This document shows positions 15,120 through 25,588 of a stretch of 64,000 nucleotides of DNA, piece after piece (position 1 is the first letter of the stretch; each line of letters starts with the position of its first letter). The position numbers and the translations under genes were made by a program. The notes under the pieces are model-generated. The model saw nothing but the letters and a program-made list of their open reading frames with translations, was not told the DNA's origin and did not search any database. The DNA comes from Oscillospiraceae bacterium (GTDB taxonomy: Bacteria > Bacillota > Clostridia > Oscillospirales > Oscillospiraceae), in assembly GCA_022795735.1 (NCBI GenBank), contig JAAWHG010000003.1, forward strand, positions 62,001 through 126,000, in the 5' to 3' direction.

Positions 15120-16268
15120 ATGAAAACCAAAACAATTTCCATTCTCGGCTCCACCGGCTCCATTGGGCGGCAGACCCTTGACGTGGTAGACGGCCTTGGC
15201 ATACAGGTGGCGGCGCTGGCCGCCCATTCCGGCGTATCCCGGTTGGAGGAACAATGCCGCCGTTTCCGGCCCAAGCTGGCCGTTCTCGCCGATGAAACGG
15301 CCGCCGCAGATTTGAAAGTCCGGCTGGCCGGCACCGAAACCAAGGTGTTGGGCGGCGCCGACGCCCTGTGCGAAGCCGCGACGCTGCCAGAGGCGGACAC
15401 GGTTCTCTCATCGGTTGTGGGCATGGCGGGACTCAAGCCCACCCTGGCCGCCATCCGCGAGCGGAAACGGATCGCCCTGGCCAACAAGGAGACCTTGGTT
15501 TGCGCCGGTGAGCTGGTCATGACGGAAGCGGCGCGGTACGGGGCGGAGCTTCTCCCGGTGGACTCGGAGCATTCCGCCATTTTCCAATGCCTGATGGGCG
15601 TTCGGGACCGGGCCCAGGTACGCCGGCTGATTCTCACAGCCTCCGGCGGGCCTTTTTTTGGCATGAAAACGGAAGACCTGCGTAAAGTAACAAGGGTGGA
15701 AGCCCTTCGGCATCCAAACTGGACCATGGGCCCCAAGATCACGGTGGACTGCGCCACCCTGATGAACAAGGGCCTGGAAGTCATTGAGGCCATGCGGCTC
15801 TATTCCCTGCCGCTGGAACAGGTAGACGTGGTGGTTCACCGGCAAAGCGTGATTCACTCCATGGTAGAGCTGCAAGACGGAGCGGTTATGGCCCAGTTGG
15901 GCGCGCCTGACATGCGGCTTCCCATCCAGCTTGCGCTGACTTACCCGGACCGGCTGCCCAGTCCCGCGCCGGCGCTGGACCTTCTTGACTGCGGACCGCT
16001 GACCTTTGACCCGCCCGACGAGCAGGCCTTTCCCTGTCTGGCTCTTGCCAGACGGGCGGCAAAGCTCGGCGGCACGGCCTGCGCCGTCCTCAATGGGGCC
16101 AATGAAGCGGCGGTAGCGTTATTCCTGGAAGACCGCCTGGACTTCTATGGAATTTCCGACGCGGTCGCGCGGGCGCTGGACGACACGCCCCGCATTGCCG
16201 CCCCCAGCCTGGAACAGCTTTTGGAAGCGGACCAGACGGCCCGGGAGAGCGTATATTCCAACCTGTGA
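15120..16268 (+). CDS. dxr: 1-deoxy-D-xylulose 5-phosphate reductoisomerase
   Basis: Second step of the MEP isoprenoid pathway, converting DXP to MEP with NADPH. 382 residues. The NADPH-binding loop LGSTGSIGRQTLDVV is near the N-terminus. The metal and substrate region PVDSEHSAIFQC, the flexible-loop part ASGGPFFG and RHPNWTMGPKITVDCATLMNKGLEVIEA (in parts) are all recognisable. Only 6 bases separate it from cdsA, and it forms a functional set with ispG and uppS in the same operon. Confidence 0.97.
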   Translation: MKTKTISILGSTGSIGRQTLDVVDGLGIQVAALAAHSGVSRLEEQCRRFRPKLAVLADETAAADLKVRLAGTETKVLGGADALCEAATLPEADTVLSSVVGMAGLKPTLAAIRERKRIALANKETLVCAGELVMTEAARYGAELLPVDSEHSAIFQCLMGVRDRAQVRRLILTASGGPFFGMKTEDLRKVTRVEALRHPNWTMGPKITVDCATLMNKGLEVIEAMRLYSLPLEQVDVVVHRQSVIHSMVELQDGAVMAQLGAPDMRLPIQLALTYPDRLPSPAPALDLLDCGPLTFDPPDEQAFPCLALARRAAKLGGTACAVLNGANEAAVALFLEDRLDFYGISDAVARALDDTPRIAAPSLEQLLEADQTARESVYSNL

Positions 16269-16278
16269 GGTTATGTGC

Positions 16279-17352
16279 ATGACGGTATTCTATATTCTGT
16301 TCGCAATCTTTATTTTCGGCTTTCTGATTTTCATTCACGAGCTTGGACATTTCATCGCGGCCAAGAAGCTTGGCGTGCAGGTCAACGAGTTTGCCATCTG
16401 TATGGGGCCCGTGCTCTGGAAAAAGAAAAAGGGCGAGACCACCTACTCCATCCGCGCCATTCCGGTCGGCGGCTTCTGCGCCATGGAGGGGGAGGACCAA
16501 GCGCTGGACAACCCGCGCGCTTTCACGTCGGTGTCCTGGTGGCGGCGGCTGATTATCCTGGCCGCCGGGTCCTTTATGAACTTCCTGGCCGGCTTTTTGG
16601 TGGTGGCCGCCATCGTCTCGATGTCCGGCGGCTTTTTCCGGCCCATCATCACCGGCTTCTTCGACGGCGGAGGACTGGAGGCGCAGGGACTCCAGGTGGG
16701 GGACGAAATTATAAAAATTGACGGGGAACCCGTCTACCTCTATGACGACGTCTCCATGTTGCTCTCCCGGGGAGACGGCGTGTTCGACCTAGTCGTCCGG
16801 CGCGGCGGCGAGAAAGTTTCTCTTCCCCATGTCAACCTGCAAAAGGGCGACTATGAGCTGGACGGGCAGATTGTTCACATGTACGGCATCAATTTTGGCG
16901 CAAAGGAAGAGCAAAACCTTTGGACCACCCTTCGGATGTCCTGGTTTCAGACGCTGGACTTTATCCGCCTTGTCCGCCTGGGCCTCCAGGACTTGGTGAC
17001 CGGCGCGGTCGGCATCAACGACATGTCCGGCCCGGTCGGCATTGTCAACGTGATGGTGGACACCGGCACCTCGGCTGAATCGGCCTCGATTGGCTTTTTG
17101 AACGTAGTCTATCTGGCCGCCTTCATCGCGGTCAATCTGGCGGTCATGAACCTGCTGCCCCTCCCCGCGCTGGACGGCGGACGGATTGTCTGCCTGCTGC
17201 TGACCACTGTGGCGGAAAAGTTCAGCCACCGCAAGCTCAATCCCAAATACGAGGGTTATCTCCACGGCGCGGGGCTGGCCCTGCTGCTGGTCTTAATGGC
17301 CTATGTCACCTTCCACGACGCGTTTAATCTGGTAAGGGGCTGGTTTGCATGA
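16279..17352 (+). CDS. rseP: Site-2 protease RseP/RasP
   Basis: Membrane-embedded zinc metalloprotease that cleaves anti-sigma factors and leftover signal peptides. 357 residues from ATG 16279 (GTGAGG at good spacing). Active-site HELGH lies at 20-24 in the first membrane helix, a PDZ domain (AQGLQVGDEIIKIDGEPVYLYDD) is in the middle, and the second zinc-ligand motif PLPALDGGR is near the end. In other Firmicutes RasP activates ECF sigma factors by cutting their membrane anti-sigma. It could in principle act on the anti-sigma-like protein at 4284 (inference only). Confidence 0.95.
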   Translation: MTVFYILFAIFIFGFLIFIHELGHFIAAKKLGVQVNEFAICMGPVLWKKKKGETTYSIRAIPVGGFCAMEGEDQALDNPRAFTSVSWWRRLIILAAGSFMNFLAGFLVVAAIVSMSGGFFRPIITGFFDGGGLEAQGLQVGDEIIKIDGEPVYLYDDVSMLLSRGDGVFDLVVRRGGEKVSLPHVNLQKGDYELDGQIVHMYGINFGAKEEQNLWTTLRMSWFQTLDFIRLVRLGLQDLVTGAVGINDMSGPVGIVNVMVDTGTSAESASIGFLNVVYLAAFIAVNLAVMNLLPLPALDGGRIVCLLLTTVAEKFSHRKLNPKYEGYLHGAGLALLLVLMAYVTFHDAFNLVRGWFA

Positions 17353-18398
17353 CAAAAAGAATCCAAGTGGGCGGCCTTCCCCTGGGAGGCGGCGCGCCGG
17401 TGACGGTGCAGTCGATGCTCAACACCAAAACCACCGACGTCGAGGGCTCCCTGGCCCAGCTCCGCCGGCTTCAGGCGGCTGGCTGCGAAATCGCCCGTCT
17501 GGCCGTTCCCGACGCGGCTGCCGCTACGGCGTTCGGCGAAATTGCCGCCGCTTCGCCGCTGCCGCTGGTGGCCGATATCCATTTTGATTACAAGCTGGCC
17601 CTCGCCGCCGCCAGAGGCGGCGCGGCCAAAATCCGCATCAACCCCGGCAACATCGGCGGCCCGGAGCGGGTCCGGGCGGTGGCCGAGACCTGCGGGGCGC
17701 GGGGGATTCCCATCCGCATCGGCGTCAACGGCGGCAGCCTGGACAAGGCCCTGCTGGCGCAATACGGAGCGCCCACGGCGGAGGCGCTGGTCGAGAGCGC
17801 CTTTTCCCACATCCGGCTCCTGGAGGCGTGCGGGTTTTATGACATCTGCGTCTCCATGAAGTCCTCCCGCGTGCCCGTGATGATGGAGGCGTACCGGCTG
17901 TTCCATGACCGTTCCGATTACCCGCTGCATTTGGGGGTCACCGAGACCGGTACGGCCTATATGGGCACGGTGAAGTCGGCCATGGGCATTGGGGGCCTCT
18001 TGTGCCTCGGCATCGGGGACACCATTCGGGTGTCGCTGACCGACGATCCGGTCGAGGAGGTCCGCGCGGGCATCGCGATTCTGAAGGCCGCCGGTCTCCG
18101 TCAGGACGGGGTCAACATTATTTCCTGCCCCACCTGCGGGCGGACGAGAATTGACTTGATCGGGCTGGTCAAACAGGTGGAAGCGGCGCTGGCCGGGTGT
18201 AAAAAACCGGTTACCGTCGCCGTCATGGGCTGTGTGGTCAACGGGCCCGGGGAGGCCCGGGAGGCAGACGTCGGCATCGCCGGCGGCGAGGGCTGCGGTT
18301 TTCTCTTCGTAAAAGGGGAAAAACGGGAGAAGCTTCCCTATGACCGCCTGCTCCCGGCGCTGCTGGCCTATGTGGACAAGCTTCCCGGCCCGGTATAA
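17349..18398 (+). CDS. ispG: 4-hydroxy-3-methylbut-2-enyl diphosphate synthase (IspG)
   Basis: Iron-sulphur enzyme of the MEP pathway making HMBPP from MEcPP. 349 residues. The [4Fe-4S] ligands are Cys260 and Cys263 (SCPTCGRT) and Cys295 (GCVVNGPGEA), with the conserved glutamate after the latter. The TIM-barrel N-terminal half (PVTVQSMLNTKTTDVE, ADIHFDYKLA, RINPGNIG) is typical. It overlaps the rseP stop by 4 bases. In the B. subtilis operon this position is taken by proS; ispG here is common among clostridia. Confidence 0.97.
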   Translation: MTKRIQVGGLPLGGGAPVTVQSMLNTKTTDVEGSLAQLRRLQAAGCEIARLAVPDAAAATAFGEIAAASPLPLVADIHFDYKLALAAARGGAAKIRINPGNIGGPERVRAVAETCGARGIPIRIGVNGGSLDKALLAQYGAPTAEALVESAFSHIRLLEACGFYDICVSMKSSRVPVMMEAYRLFHDRSDYPLHLGVTETGTAYMGTVKSAMGIGGLLCLGIGDTIRVSLTDDPVEEVRAGIAILKAAGLRQDGVNIISCPTCGRTRIDLIGLVKQVEAALAGCKKPVTVAVMGCVVNGPGEAREADVGIAGGEGCGFLFVKGEKREKLPYDRLLPALLAYVDKLPGPV

Positions 18399-18422
18399 CA
18401 ACTCCGAAAGAGGTTTCCTTCC

Positions 18423-21400
18423 ATGGAAAAAACGCTCTCCCTGGCTACGCTGTTCCAAGACCTGGCCCCGCCCGGCCTCCTCTCCCCCCGCCTGGCGGAG
18501 GCGGAGGTCCTCCGCGTCGACATCGACGCCGCCCAGCGGCGCGTTGACGTCTCCCTGCGCCCGGCGGAATACATACCGATAAAATCCCTCCGGGAAACCG
18601 CCCACAGTCTGGAACGGACCTTTTCTCTCCGCGAGCTCCGGCTCACCCCGTCCTACCGTCCCGACCTCCTAGAAACCATGGATTTCTCCGACCTCACCCA
18701 AATTCTTCTCCGCGATTACCCCCCTGCCTCCGCCACCCTGGCCGGCGCGGGCTGGCGTCTCGACGGCAGCACCCTCCAAATCCGCCTGCGGGCCAACGGG
18801 AAGGCCGCCCTTGCGCCCCACCTTCCGGTCGCGGAGCGGTATCTGCGCGAGCGCTTCGGACGGGAAATCGCCATTGAGATCGAGTCGGGCGGACTGCCCG
18901 AAGACGCCGACCTCTTCGCCGAGACCGCCCGCATCCGTGCCGAAGCGGTCGCCCATTGGACCCCTCCCGCCCCTCGGGAGGAGCGCCCCAAACGGGAAGA
19001 GTCACCGGTGCAGACCGATTTGATCTATGGAAAGCCCTTCCAAGGCCCCGTCACTTCGATGGACGAGCTGAGCCTGGATATGCCACGGGTCATCGTCGAG
19101 GGGGCCGTCTTTGGCGTGGACAACAAGGAACTGAAAAAGCGCAACGCCTGGATTGTCAATTTCAACCTAACCGACAACCGAAGCTCCATCCGCGTCAAGC
19201 AGTTCCTGGAGGCGGCCAAGGCCAAGCCCCTGCTCGGGCGCATCGCCAACGGTATGTACCTCCGCGTCCAGGGGCGTATGAACCTGGACCGCTATGACAA
19301 CGAATTGACCCTCCAACCCCTTTCCATCATGGCCGGGAAGGCGCCCCAGCGCCAGGATACCGCCGCGGGCGGCAAACGGGTCGAGCTGCATTTACACACC
19401 AGCATGTCCAACATGGACGCCCTGACCAATGCGGGCGATGCCGTCAAGGCCGCCGCCCGCTGGGGCCACCGGGCCATTGCCATCACCGACCACGGCTGCC
19501 TCCAGGCGTACCCCGACGCCATGCACGCCGCCGAAAAGGCCAAGGTGGCCGGTTCCGGCGAACCCATTAAAATTCTCTACGGACTCGAGGCTTACTTCTA
19601 CAACGACCTGGACCCCCTCGCCGCCGTACACGGCCCGGAGGACTTCCCCCTGGACGGCGAATTTGTCGCTTTCGACCTGGAAACCACGGGGCTCTCCTCC
19701 CTGGATGACGAGATCATTGAGTTTGGCGCGGTAGTCTGGCGGAACGGCAAGCCCGGCGAGGAATTTCAAGCCTTCGTCAACCCGGGCCGCCACCTGAGTC
19801 CGGAGACCACCGACCTCACCGGCATCACCGACGCCGACCTTCGGGACGCGCCCGGAATCGGAGAGGTCCTGCCCAAGTTTCTGGAATTTTGCGCCGGCCG
19901 TCCCCTGGCCGCCCACAACGCCCTCTTTGACGTGGGCTTTGTCAAAGCGGCCTGCAAACGTCTGGGTATCGACTACCGGCCCACCTATCTGGACACTCTG
20001 CCCCTGGCCCAGCGCCTGCTTCCCGACCTGGGGCGGTACAAGCTCAATTTGGTGGCCGACGCGCTCGAGCTGCCCGCCTTCCGCCACCACCGGGCGGTGG
20101 ACGACGCGCGGACGGTCGGATACATGCTGCCCCCCTTTGCCCGGATGCTGGCGGAGCGGGGGATAACCCGGCTGTCAGAGATCAACCCGCTCCTGCGCAC
20201 CCTGCCCTCCGGCGCAAAGCTGGACCGCCGGGATATCCGCCATCTGATTATCTTTGCCAAAAACCAGACCGGCCTGCGCAATCTCTACCGGCTGGTCTCC
20301 TACTCCAATCTGCGGCACTATAAGTACAAGCGTCCCCTCATTCCCAAGTCGGACCTGGAACAATGGCGCGAGGGCCTTCTCCTGGGCTCCGCATGCGAGG
20401 CGGGCGAGCTGTTCCAGGCCGTCGTGGCCGGACGGGATGAGGACGAACTGCTGCGTCTGGCCTCCTTCTACGACTTTTTGGAGATTCAGCCCCTCGCCAA
20501 CAACCGCTTTATGCTCGCCAAGGGCCTCGCCAGGGACGACGAACAGCTTCGGGATTTCAACCGTACCGTCGTCCATCTGGGCCGCCTGCTGGACAAGCCG
20601 GTGGTGGCCACCGGCGACGTTCACTTCCTCAACCCCGAGGACGAAATTTTCCGCCGTCTCCTGCTGGCCTCCAAGGGCTTCGAGGACTGCGACCGGGAAA
20701 ATCCTCTCTATTTCCACACCACCGATGAGATGTTAAGCGAGTTTTCCTACCTCGGGCCGGACGCCGCCAGGGAGGTTGTCGTCGACAATCCCAACCGCAT
20801 TGCCGACATGTGCGAAACCCTGCGGCCTGTTCCCTACAACCTCTTCGCCCCCTCCATTGAAAACTCGGAGGAGGATTTAAAGGCTCTGGTCTACGGCAAG
20901 CTGGAACGTCTCTACGGCAAAACCCCGCCCGAGCTGATCGTCAGCCGGGTGGAAACCGAGCTGCATGACATCATCTCCTGTCACTACGACGTGATCTACA
21001 TGTCGGCCCAGAAGCTGGTGCAGAACTCCCTGGAAAACGGCTATCTGGTCGGCTCGCGCGGCTCGGTCGGTTCCTCGCTGGTGGCCTTTCTCTCGGGCAT
21101 CACCGAGGTCAACTCCCTCCCTCCGCACTACCGCTGCCCCAAGTGCAAATACTGCTCCTTCGACGTCCCTGAGGGGCGGGCCTGCGGCGCCGACCTGCCC
21201 GACGCGGTCTGTCCGGAATGCGGCGAAGCGTTGGACAAAGACGGGTTCAACATTCCCTTCGAAACCTTCCTGGGCTTCGGGGGAGACAAGGTGCCCGACA
21301 TCGACCTCAACTTCTCGGGCGAGTATCAGTCCCGGGCCCACGCCTACTGCGTCGAGCTCTTCGGCGCGAGCCACGTCTTCCGGGCGGGGACCATCGGCAC

Positions 21401-22730
21401 CGTCGCCGAAAAGACCGCCTTCGGCTATGTCAAAAAATACCTCGACGAACGGGGCAAGACCGCCTCCAAGGCGGAGGAAACCCGTCTGGCGGGCGGCTGC
21501 GTGGGGGTCAAGCGGACCACCGGACAGCACCCCGGCGGATTGGTGGTCATTCCCCAGGAAAACGAAATTTGGGACTTTTGTCCGGTGCAGCACCCGGCCG
21601 ACGACCCGGACTCCGACATCATCACCACCCACTTTGAATACCACTGCATGGAGGACAATCTGCTCAAACTGGACATGCTGGGGCACGATGACCCCACCAT
21701 GATTCGGATGATGGAGGATCTAACCCACTTGGACGCCACCAAAATCCCCCTGGACGATCAGGACACCATGTCCATCTTCACCTCCAGCAAGATTTTAGGC
21801 TTTGCGGACGATCCCCTGCTCGGCCCTGTCGGGACCTGCGCCATTCCCGAATTTGGAACCTCCTTCACCCGCGGCATGCTGGTGGAGACCCAGCCCCATG
21901 AGTTTGACATTTTAGTCCGGCTCTCCGGCTTTTCCCACGGCACCGACGTCTGGCTCGGCAACGCCAGGGACCTGGTGCTGTCGGGCACCGCCTCGGTCAA
22001 AGACGCCATCGGCTGCCGCGACGACATCATGCTCTACCTCATCAAGTGCGGGATGCCGGAGAAACGCTCCTTCAAAATCATGGAGGCGGTCCGCAAGGGC
22101 CGTGGCCTGCCGGAGGGCGCAGAGGACGAAATGCGCGAGGCGGGCGTGCCCGAATGGTACATCGGGTCGTGTAAGAAGATCAAATACCTCTTCCCCAAGG
22201 CGCACGCGGTGGCCTATGTGATGATGGCCTTTCGCATCGCCTGGTTCAAGGTCCACCAGCCGCTGGCCTTTTACGCCGCCTACTTTTACCGCCGGAGCCA
22301 GAAGGGGGCATTTGACGCCGCCATGATGTGCCACGGCATCGAGCTGGTGCGGGACAAGATCAAGGAGATCAACGACAATCCCGACGCCACCGACAAGGAC
22401 GACGACCTCAAGACCACCTTGGAGGTCTGCTATGAATTCTACCTTCGGGGCTTCGACTTCCTGCCGATGGACCTCTACGAATCGGAAGCGTTAAAGTTCG
22501 GCATCGTGGACGGGGACAAGCTGCTTCCCCCCTTCGTCGCGGTGTCGGGGCTGGGCGAAGCCGCCGCCTGGGACATCACGGAGGGACGGAAGAACAAGCG
22601 TTTTTTGTCCGTCGAGGAGTTTTCCGCCGCCTGTCCGAAGGTGTCCAAGACGCACATCGAAAACCTCAAGGCCGCCGGCGCCTTCGGCGACCTGCCCGAC
22701 AGCAGTCAAATGTCGCTGTTCGGTACATAA
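18423..22730 (+). CDS. polC: DNA polymerase III PolC-type alpha subunit
   Basis: Gram-positive replicative polymerase with built-in proofreading. 1435 residues, the normal size. Order of domains: N-terminal and OB-fold region (1-315), PHP domain from about 320 ([19 protein letters not shown]), a DEDD exonuclease inserted in it at about 415-585 ([30 protein letters not shown]), the polymerase core, and a Cys4 zinc motif at about 904-935 ([15 protein letters not shown]). The catalytic PDIDLNFSG lies at about 956. The helix-hairpin-helix at the C-terminus is followed by SSQMSLFG, a clamp-binding motif (QMSLF). It ends the conserved operon. Confidence 0.98.
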   Translation: MEKTLSLATLFQDLAPPGLLSPRLAEAEVLRVDIDAAQRRVDVSLRPAEYIPIKSLRETAHSLERTFSLRELRLTPSYRPDLLETMDFSDLTQILLRDYPPASATLAGAGWRLDGSTLQIRLRANGKAALAPHLPVAERYLRERFGREIAIEIESGGLPEDADLFAETARIRAEAVAHWTPPAPREERPKREESPVQTDLIYGKPFQGPVTSMDELSLDMPRVIVEGAVFGVDNKELKKRNAWIVNFNLTDNRSSIRVKQFLEAAKAKPLLGRIANGMYLRVQGRMNLDRYDNELTLQPLSIMAGKAPQRQDTAAGGKRVELHLHTSMSNMDALTNAGDAVKAAARWGHRAIAITDHGCLQAYPDAMHAAEKAKVAGSGEPIKILYGLEAYFYNDLDPLAAVHGPEDFPLDGEFVAFDLETTGLSSLDDEIIEFGAVVWRNGKPGEEFQAFVNPGRHLSPETTDLTGITDADLRDAPGIGEVLPKFLEFCAGRPLAAHNALFDVGFVKAACKRLGIDYRPTYLDTLPLAQRLLPDLGRYKLNLVADALELPAFRHHRAVDDARTVGYMLPPFARMLAERGITRLSEINPLLRTLPSGAKLDRRDIRHLIIFAKNQTGLRNLYRLVSYSNLRHYKYKRPLIPKSDLEQWREGLLLGSACEAGELFQAVVAGRDEDELLRLASFYDFLEIQPLANNRFMLAKGLARDDEQLRDFNRTVVHLGRLLDKPVVATGDVHFLNPEDEIFRRLLLASKGFEDCDRENPLYFHTTDEMLSEFSYLGPDAAREVVVDNPNRIADMCETLRPVPYNLFAPSIENSEEDLKALVYGKLERLYGKTPPELIVSRVETELHDIISCHYDVIYMSAQKLVQNSLENGYLVGSRGSVGSSLVAFLSGITEVNSLPPHYRCPKCKYCSFDVPEGRACGADLPDAVCPECGEALDKDGFNIPFETFLGFGGDKVPDIDLNFSGEYQSRAHAYCVELFGASHVFRAGTIGTVAEKTAFGYVKKYLDERGKTASKAEETRLAGGCVGVKRTTGQHPGGLVVIPQENEIWDFCPVQHPADDPDSDIITTHFEYHCMEDNLLKLDMLGHDDPTMIRMMEDLTHLDATKIPLDDQDTMSIFTSSKILGFADDPLLGPVGTCAIPEFGTSFTRGMLVETQPHEFDILVRLSGFSHGTDVWLGNARDLVLSGTASVKDAIGCRDDIMLYLIKCGMPEKRSFKIMEAVRKGRGLPEGAEDEMREAGVPEWYIGSCKKIKYLFPKAHAVAYVMMAFRIAWFKVHQPLAFYAAYFYRRSQKGAFDAAMMCHGIELVRDKIKEINDNPDATDKDDDLKTTLEVCYEFYLRGFDFLPMDLYESEALKFGIVDGDKLLPPFVAVSGLGEAAAWDITEGRKNKRFLSVEEFSAACPKVSKTHIENLKAAGAFGDLPDSSQMSLFGT

Positions 22731-22761
22731 TAGAAGAAAAGTAAATAAGGAGCGTATCACA

Positions 22762-23421
22762 ATGGAACTGAAAAAACCGCTGGCAAAATATATCGACCAC
22801 ACCCTTTTGAAGCCGGACGCCACGCCGAATGAAATCAAGAAGCTGTGCGCCGAGGCGCGGGAATACGGCTTCGCGTCGGTCTGCGTCAACAGCTGTTACG
22901 CCGCCCTGGCCTCCGCTGAGTTGGAGGGGAGCGGCGTGGAGGTCTGCTGCGTCGTCGGCTTCCCCCTCGGGGCCATGGACATGGCGTCCAAGTCCATCGA
23001 GGCGCGCAATGCGGTGGCCGCCGGAGCGCAGGAGATCGACATGGTGATGAATGTCGGGCGCTTAAAGGGCGTGGAATACGAGTATGTCCGCGCCGACATC
23101 GCCACGGTGGTGCAGACGGCGGGGGTACCGGTCAAGGTCATCATCGAGACCTGCCTGCTCAGCGACGACGAGAAGCGCTGGGCCTGCCAGATCGCCGAAC
23201 AGGCGGGGGCCGCCTTTGTCAAAACCTCCACCGGCTTCTCAACCGGAGGCGCGACGGTGGAGGACGTGCGGCTGATGCGGGAGACCGTGAGCGAAAAAGT
23301 GCAGGTCAAGGCCGCCGGTGGCATTCGGGATTATCAGACCGCCATGGCGATGATTGAGGCCGGGGCGGACCGTCTGGGCGCCTCGGCGGGCATCGCGATT
23401 TTGAAGGGCGCGCAGGCGTAG
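22762..23421 (+). CDS. deoC: Deoxyribose-phosphate aldolase
   Basis: Splits 2-deoxyribose 5-phosphate into glyceraldehyde 3-phosphate and acetaldehyde in nucleoside breakdown. 219 residues. The Schiff-base lysine is Lys154 in FVKTSTGF; the second active-site lysine is in VKAAGGIRD. Start motif [12 protein letters not shown] is diagnostic. It follows polC by 31 bases with its own AAGGAG site and no visible terminator between, so it may be read from the upstream operon. A terminator follows. Confidence 0.97.
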   Translation: MELKKPLAKYIDHTLLKPDATPNEIKKLCAEAREYGFASVCVNSCYAALASAELEGSGVEVCCVVGFPLGAMDMASKSIEARNAVAAGAQEIDMVMNVGRLKGVEYEYVRADIATVVQTAGVPVKVIIETCLLSDDEKRWACQIAEQAGAAFVKTSTGFSTGGATVEDVRLMRETVSEKVQVKAAGGIRDYQTAMAMIEAGADRLGASAGIAILKGAQA

Positions 23422-23426
23422 CAGAA

Positions 23427-23466
23427 GCGTCCTCCTCCCGGGAAGTACGGAGGGGGACGCCTTTTC
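23427..23466 (+). terminator. Terminator after deoC
   Basis: GCGTCC-CCTCC and GGAGG-GGACGC arms (23427-23460) with small mismatches, followed by CTTTTC. Confidence 0.75.
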
Positions 23467-23529
23467 ATCGGAACGCGAATCCCCCCTCTGGGAGGAAAAT
23501 TGATGGCCGCGCCGCCCGTTTGCCGGGTG

Positions 23530-23558
23530 TTGACAGGACCGCGTTTTTGTGCTATACT
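23530..23558 (+). promoter_or_regulatory. Sigma-A promoter of the rib operon
   Basis: Consensus TTGACA (23530-23535), 17 nt, TATACT (23553-23558). The FMN aptamer begins about 16 bases downstream. Confidence 0.8.
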
Positions 23559-23573
23559 TATTTTAATTGAACA

Positions 23574-23685
23574 AGGATCTTCAGGGCGGGGTGTAAGTCC
23601 CCACCGGCGGTAGAGCCCGCGAGCCGAAAGGCTGATTCGGTGAAATTCCGAAGCCGACAGTATAGTCTGGATGATAGAAGATCGT
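23574..23685 (+). promoter_or_regulatory. FMN riboswitch (RFN element)
   Basis: The conserved RFN blocks occur in order: GATCTTCAGGGCGGGGTG, CCCCACCGGCGGTAGAGCC, CGCGAGCC, GATTCGGTGAAATTCCG, AAGCCGACAGT, AGTCTGGATGATAGAAGATC. The outer helix GATCTTC/GAAGATC closes the aptamer. FMN binding represses the riboflavin operon, here through the terminator at 23713 (inference from layout). Confidence 0.97.
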
Positions 23686-23712
23686 GCGATGTGGGAGTTC
23701 CCCCGTCCATGG

Positions 23713-23746
23713 CGCTCTGGAACGGTTTTCGTTTCAGAGCTTTTTG
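23713..23746 (+). terminator. Riboswitch expression-platform terminator
   Basis: GCTCTGGAAC (23713-23722) pairs, with one wobble, with GTTTCAGAGC (23731-23740), followed by T5. It lies 28 bases after the aptamer and is the likely FMN-controlled terminator. Confidence 0.8.
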
Positions 23747-23778
23747 TATGCTGTGCGCGCACTCTCCTTTGGCATGAG

Positions 23779-23808
23779 GCCCTGAACCGACGTGTTCAGG
23801 GCTTTTTC
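23779..23808 (+). terminator. Second leader terminator before ribD
   Basis: GCCCTGAAC (23779-23787) and GTTCAGGGC (23794-23802) pair perfectly, followed by TTTTTCTTTT. The ribD ribosome site (TTGGAGG) begins immediately after. Two tandem terminators in one leader suggest tight repression; the sequence does not show whether the second is also FMN-controlled. Confidence 0.75.
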
Positions 23809-23823
23809 TTTTGGAGGCGAAAC

Positions 23824-24930
23824 ATGAACGATATCGACTATATGCGTCTGGCCCTCTCCCTGGCCGAAAAGGGGCTCGGCTGGACCAGTCCCAACCCCAT
23901 GGTAGGCGCGGTAATCGTCAAAGACGGACGCATCATCGGGCAGGGCTATCACCGCCGCTGCGGGGACCTGCACGCCGAACGGGACGCTCTCGCGAACTGC
24001 GGCGAATCTCCGGCGGGGGCCACGATGTACGTCACTCTGGAACCCTGCTGCCACCATGGACGCCAGCCGCCGTGTACCGAGGCCATTCTCTCGGCGGGCA
24101 TTGCCCGCGTCGTGGTAGGCTCGGACGACCCGAATCCCCTGGTCGCGGGGAAGGGGCTGGAACAGCTTCGAGCCAGCGGCGTAACGGTGGAAACCGGTCT
24201 GCTTCGCAAGGAATGCGACGCCCTCAACCGGGTCTTCTTCCACTATATCCGAACCGGACGGCCCTATGTCACCATGAAGTACGCCATGACTCTGGACGGC
24301 AAAATTGCCACCCGGACCGGGGCCTCCCGCTGGATTACCGGCGAGGCGGCCCGAGAGCAGGTCCACCGGGACCGCCACCGGAACGCGGCCATTCTAGTGG
24401 GAATCGGAACCGTTCTGGCCGACGACCCGCTGCTGACCTGCCGGATAGCGGGCGGGAAGAACCCCCTTCGGATTGTCTGTGATTCCACACTACGAACCCC
24501 GCCGGACAGCCAGCTTGTCCGTACCGCCAGAGAGGTCCCCACCATCCTGGCCGCGGCGGAAGGGGCGGCGGCGCGGTGCGAACCATATGAAGCGGCCGGG
24601 TGCCGGGTATGGATCCTCCCGGAACAAGACGGTCACGTGGATTTGACCGCCCTGATGGAGCGGTTGGGGGCAGAACAGATCGACAGCGTTCTCCTGGAAG
24701 GCGGCGGAAGCCTGAACTGGGCCGCCCTGGAGGCCGGGCTTGTCCACAGGGTGCAAGCCTATATCGCCCCCAAGATTTTCGGCGGCGCGGCGGCCAAGTC
24801 CCCGGTACGCGGGCTTGGGGTGGGACTGCCCGCCCAGTGCGCCCAGTTGCAAAACGTCACCATGACCCAGCTCGGCGCGGATATCCTGTTGGAGGGAGAG
24901 GTAAAAAGCCATGTTTACGGGGATTGTTGA
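23824..24930 (+). CDS. ribD: Bifunctional riboflavin deaminase/reductase RibD
   Basis: Deaminates and then reduces the pyrimidine intermediate of riboflavin synthesis. 368 residues from ATG 23824 (TTGGAGG upstream); longer open frames run through the riboswitch and are not used. The deaminase domain (1-145) has the zinc ligands His50 (HAE), Cys75 and Cys84 (EPCCHHGRQPPC). The reductase domain (about 147-365) starts at RPYVTMKYAMTLDGKIAT. First gene of the ribD-ribE-ribBA-ribH operon; its end overlaps ribE by 20 bases. Confidence 0.96.
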   Translation: MNDIDYMRLALSLAEKGLGWTSPNPMVGAVIVKDGRIIGQGYHRRCGDLHAERDALANCGESPAGATMYVTLEPCCHHGRQPPCTEAILSAGIARVVVGSDDPNPLVAGKGLEQLRASGVTVETGLLRKECDALNRVFFHYIRTGRPYVTMKYAMTLDGKIATRTGASRWITGEAAREQVHRDRHRNAAILVGIGTVLADDPLLTCRIAGGKNPLRIVCDSTLRTPPDSQLVRTAREVPTILAAAEGAAARCEPYEAAGCRVWILPEQDGHVDLTALMERLGAEQIDSVLLEGGGSLNWAALEAGLVHRVQAYIAPKIFGGAAAKSPVRGLGVGLPAQCAQLQNVTMTQLGADILLEGEVKSHVYGDC

Positions 24931-25558
24931 AGAGACCGGAACCATCCGCGCCATCCGGCAGGGCGCACATTCCGCCCGCCTGACCGTCGGGGCGGCGCAC
25001 ATCCTGCCCGGCCTGAAAATCGGGGACAGCGTGGCGGTAAACGGCGTCTGCCTGACCGCCGTTTCGATAGGCGCGGACAGCTTCACCGCCGACGTGATGC
25101 ACGAGACCCTCAACCGCTCCACCCTGGGCGCGCTGGTCCCGGGCAGCCCGGTGAACCTGGAACGGGCCATGCCCGCAGACGGGCGCTTCGGCGGCCACAT
25201 TGTCTCCGGACATATCGACGCGGTCGGGACCGTCGCCAGCACCCGGCAGGACGACGTCGCGGTCTGGTACACCATCGAAGCCCCGCCCGATGTGCTGCGG
25301 TATGTGGTGGAAAAGGGTTCCATCGCCATCGACGGCATCAGCCTGACGGTTGCCGCCGTGACCAGCCGGAGCTTTTCCGTTTCGGTCATTCCGCACACCG
25401 CCTCCGTCACCATCTTGGGCGGGAAGAGGCCGGGGGACAAGGTAAACCTGGAAGCCGACATCATTGGAAAATATGTGGAAAGGCTGCTGTCCCCCAATGG
25501 GAAACCGGCAAAAAAAAGCGGCCTTACCATGGAATTTTTAGCCCAAAACGGCTTTTAA
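24911..25558 (+). CDS. ribE: Riboflavin synthase alpha subunit
   Basis: Dismutates two 6,7-dimethyl-8-ribityllumazines to riboflavin. 215 residues made of two homologous lumazine-binding barrels, each with the start motif MFTGIVEETG or FGGHIVSGHIDAVG. ANRM-type sequence at the N-terminus is replaced by AIRQGAHSARL, a normal variation. It overlaps ribD. Confidence 0.95.
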   Translation: MFTGIVEETGTIRAIRQGAHSARLTVGAAHILPGLKIGDSVAVNGVCLTAVSIGADSFTADVMHETLNRSTLGALVPGSPVNLERAMPADGRFGGHIVSGHIDAVGTVASTRQDDVAVWYTIEAPPDVLRYVVEKGSIAIDGISLTVAAVTSRSFSVSVIPHTASVTILGGKRPGDKVNLEADIIGKYVERLLSPNGKPAKKSGLTMEFLAQNGF

Positions 25559-25588
25559 GCGAAAAAAGGAATGTTGGAGGAAGGAAAC

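Noticed and set aside
16147-16278. Longer N-terminus for RseP
   Set aside because: The extension overlaps dxr, lacks a ribosome site and would place polar sequence before the first membrane helix that carries HELGH.
17301-18605. 434-codon open frame opposite ispG and the polC start
   Set aside because: Spans three genuine genes on the other strand and has no recognisable domain.
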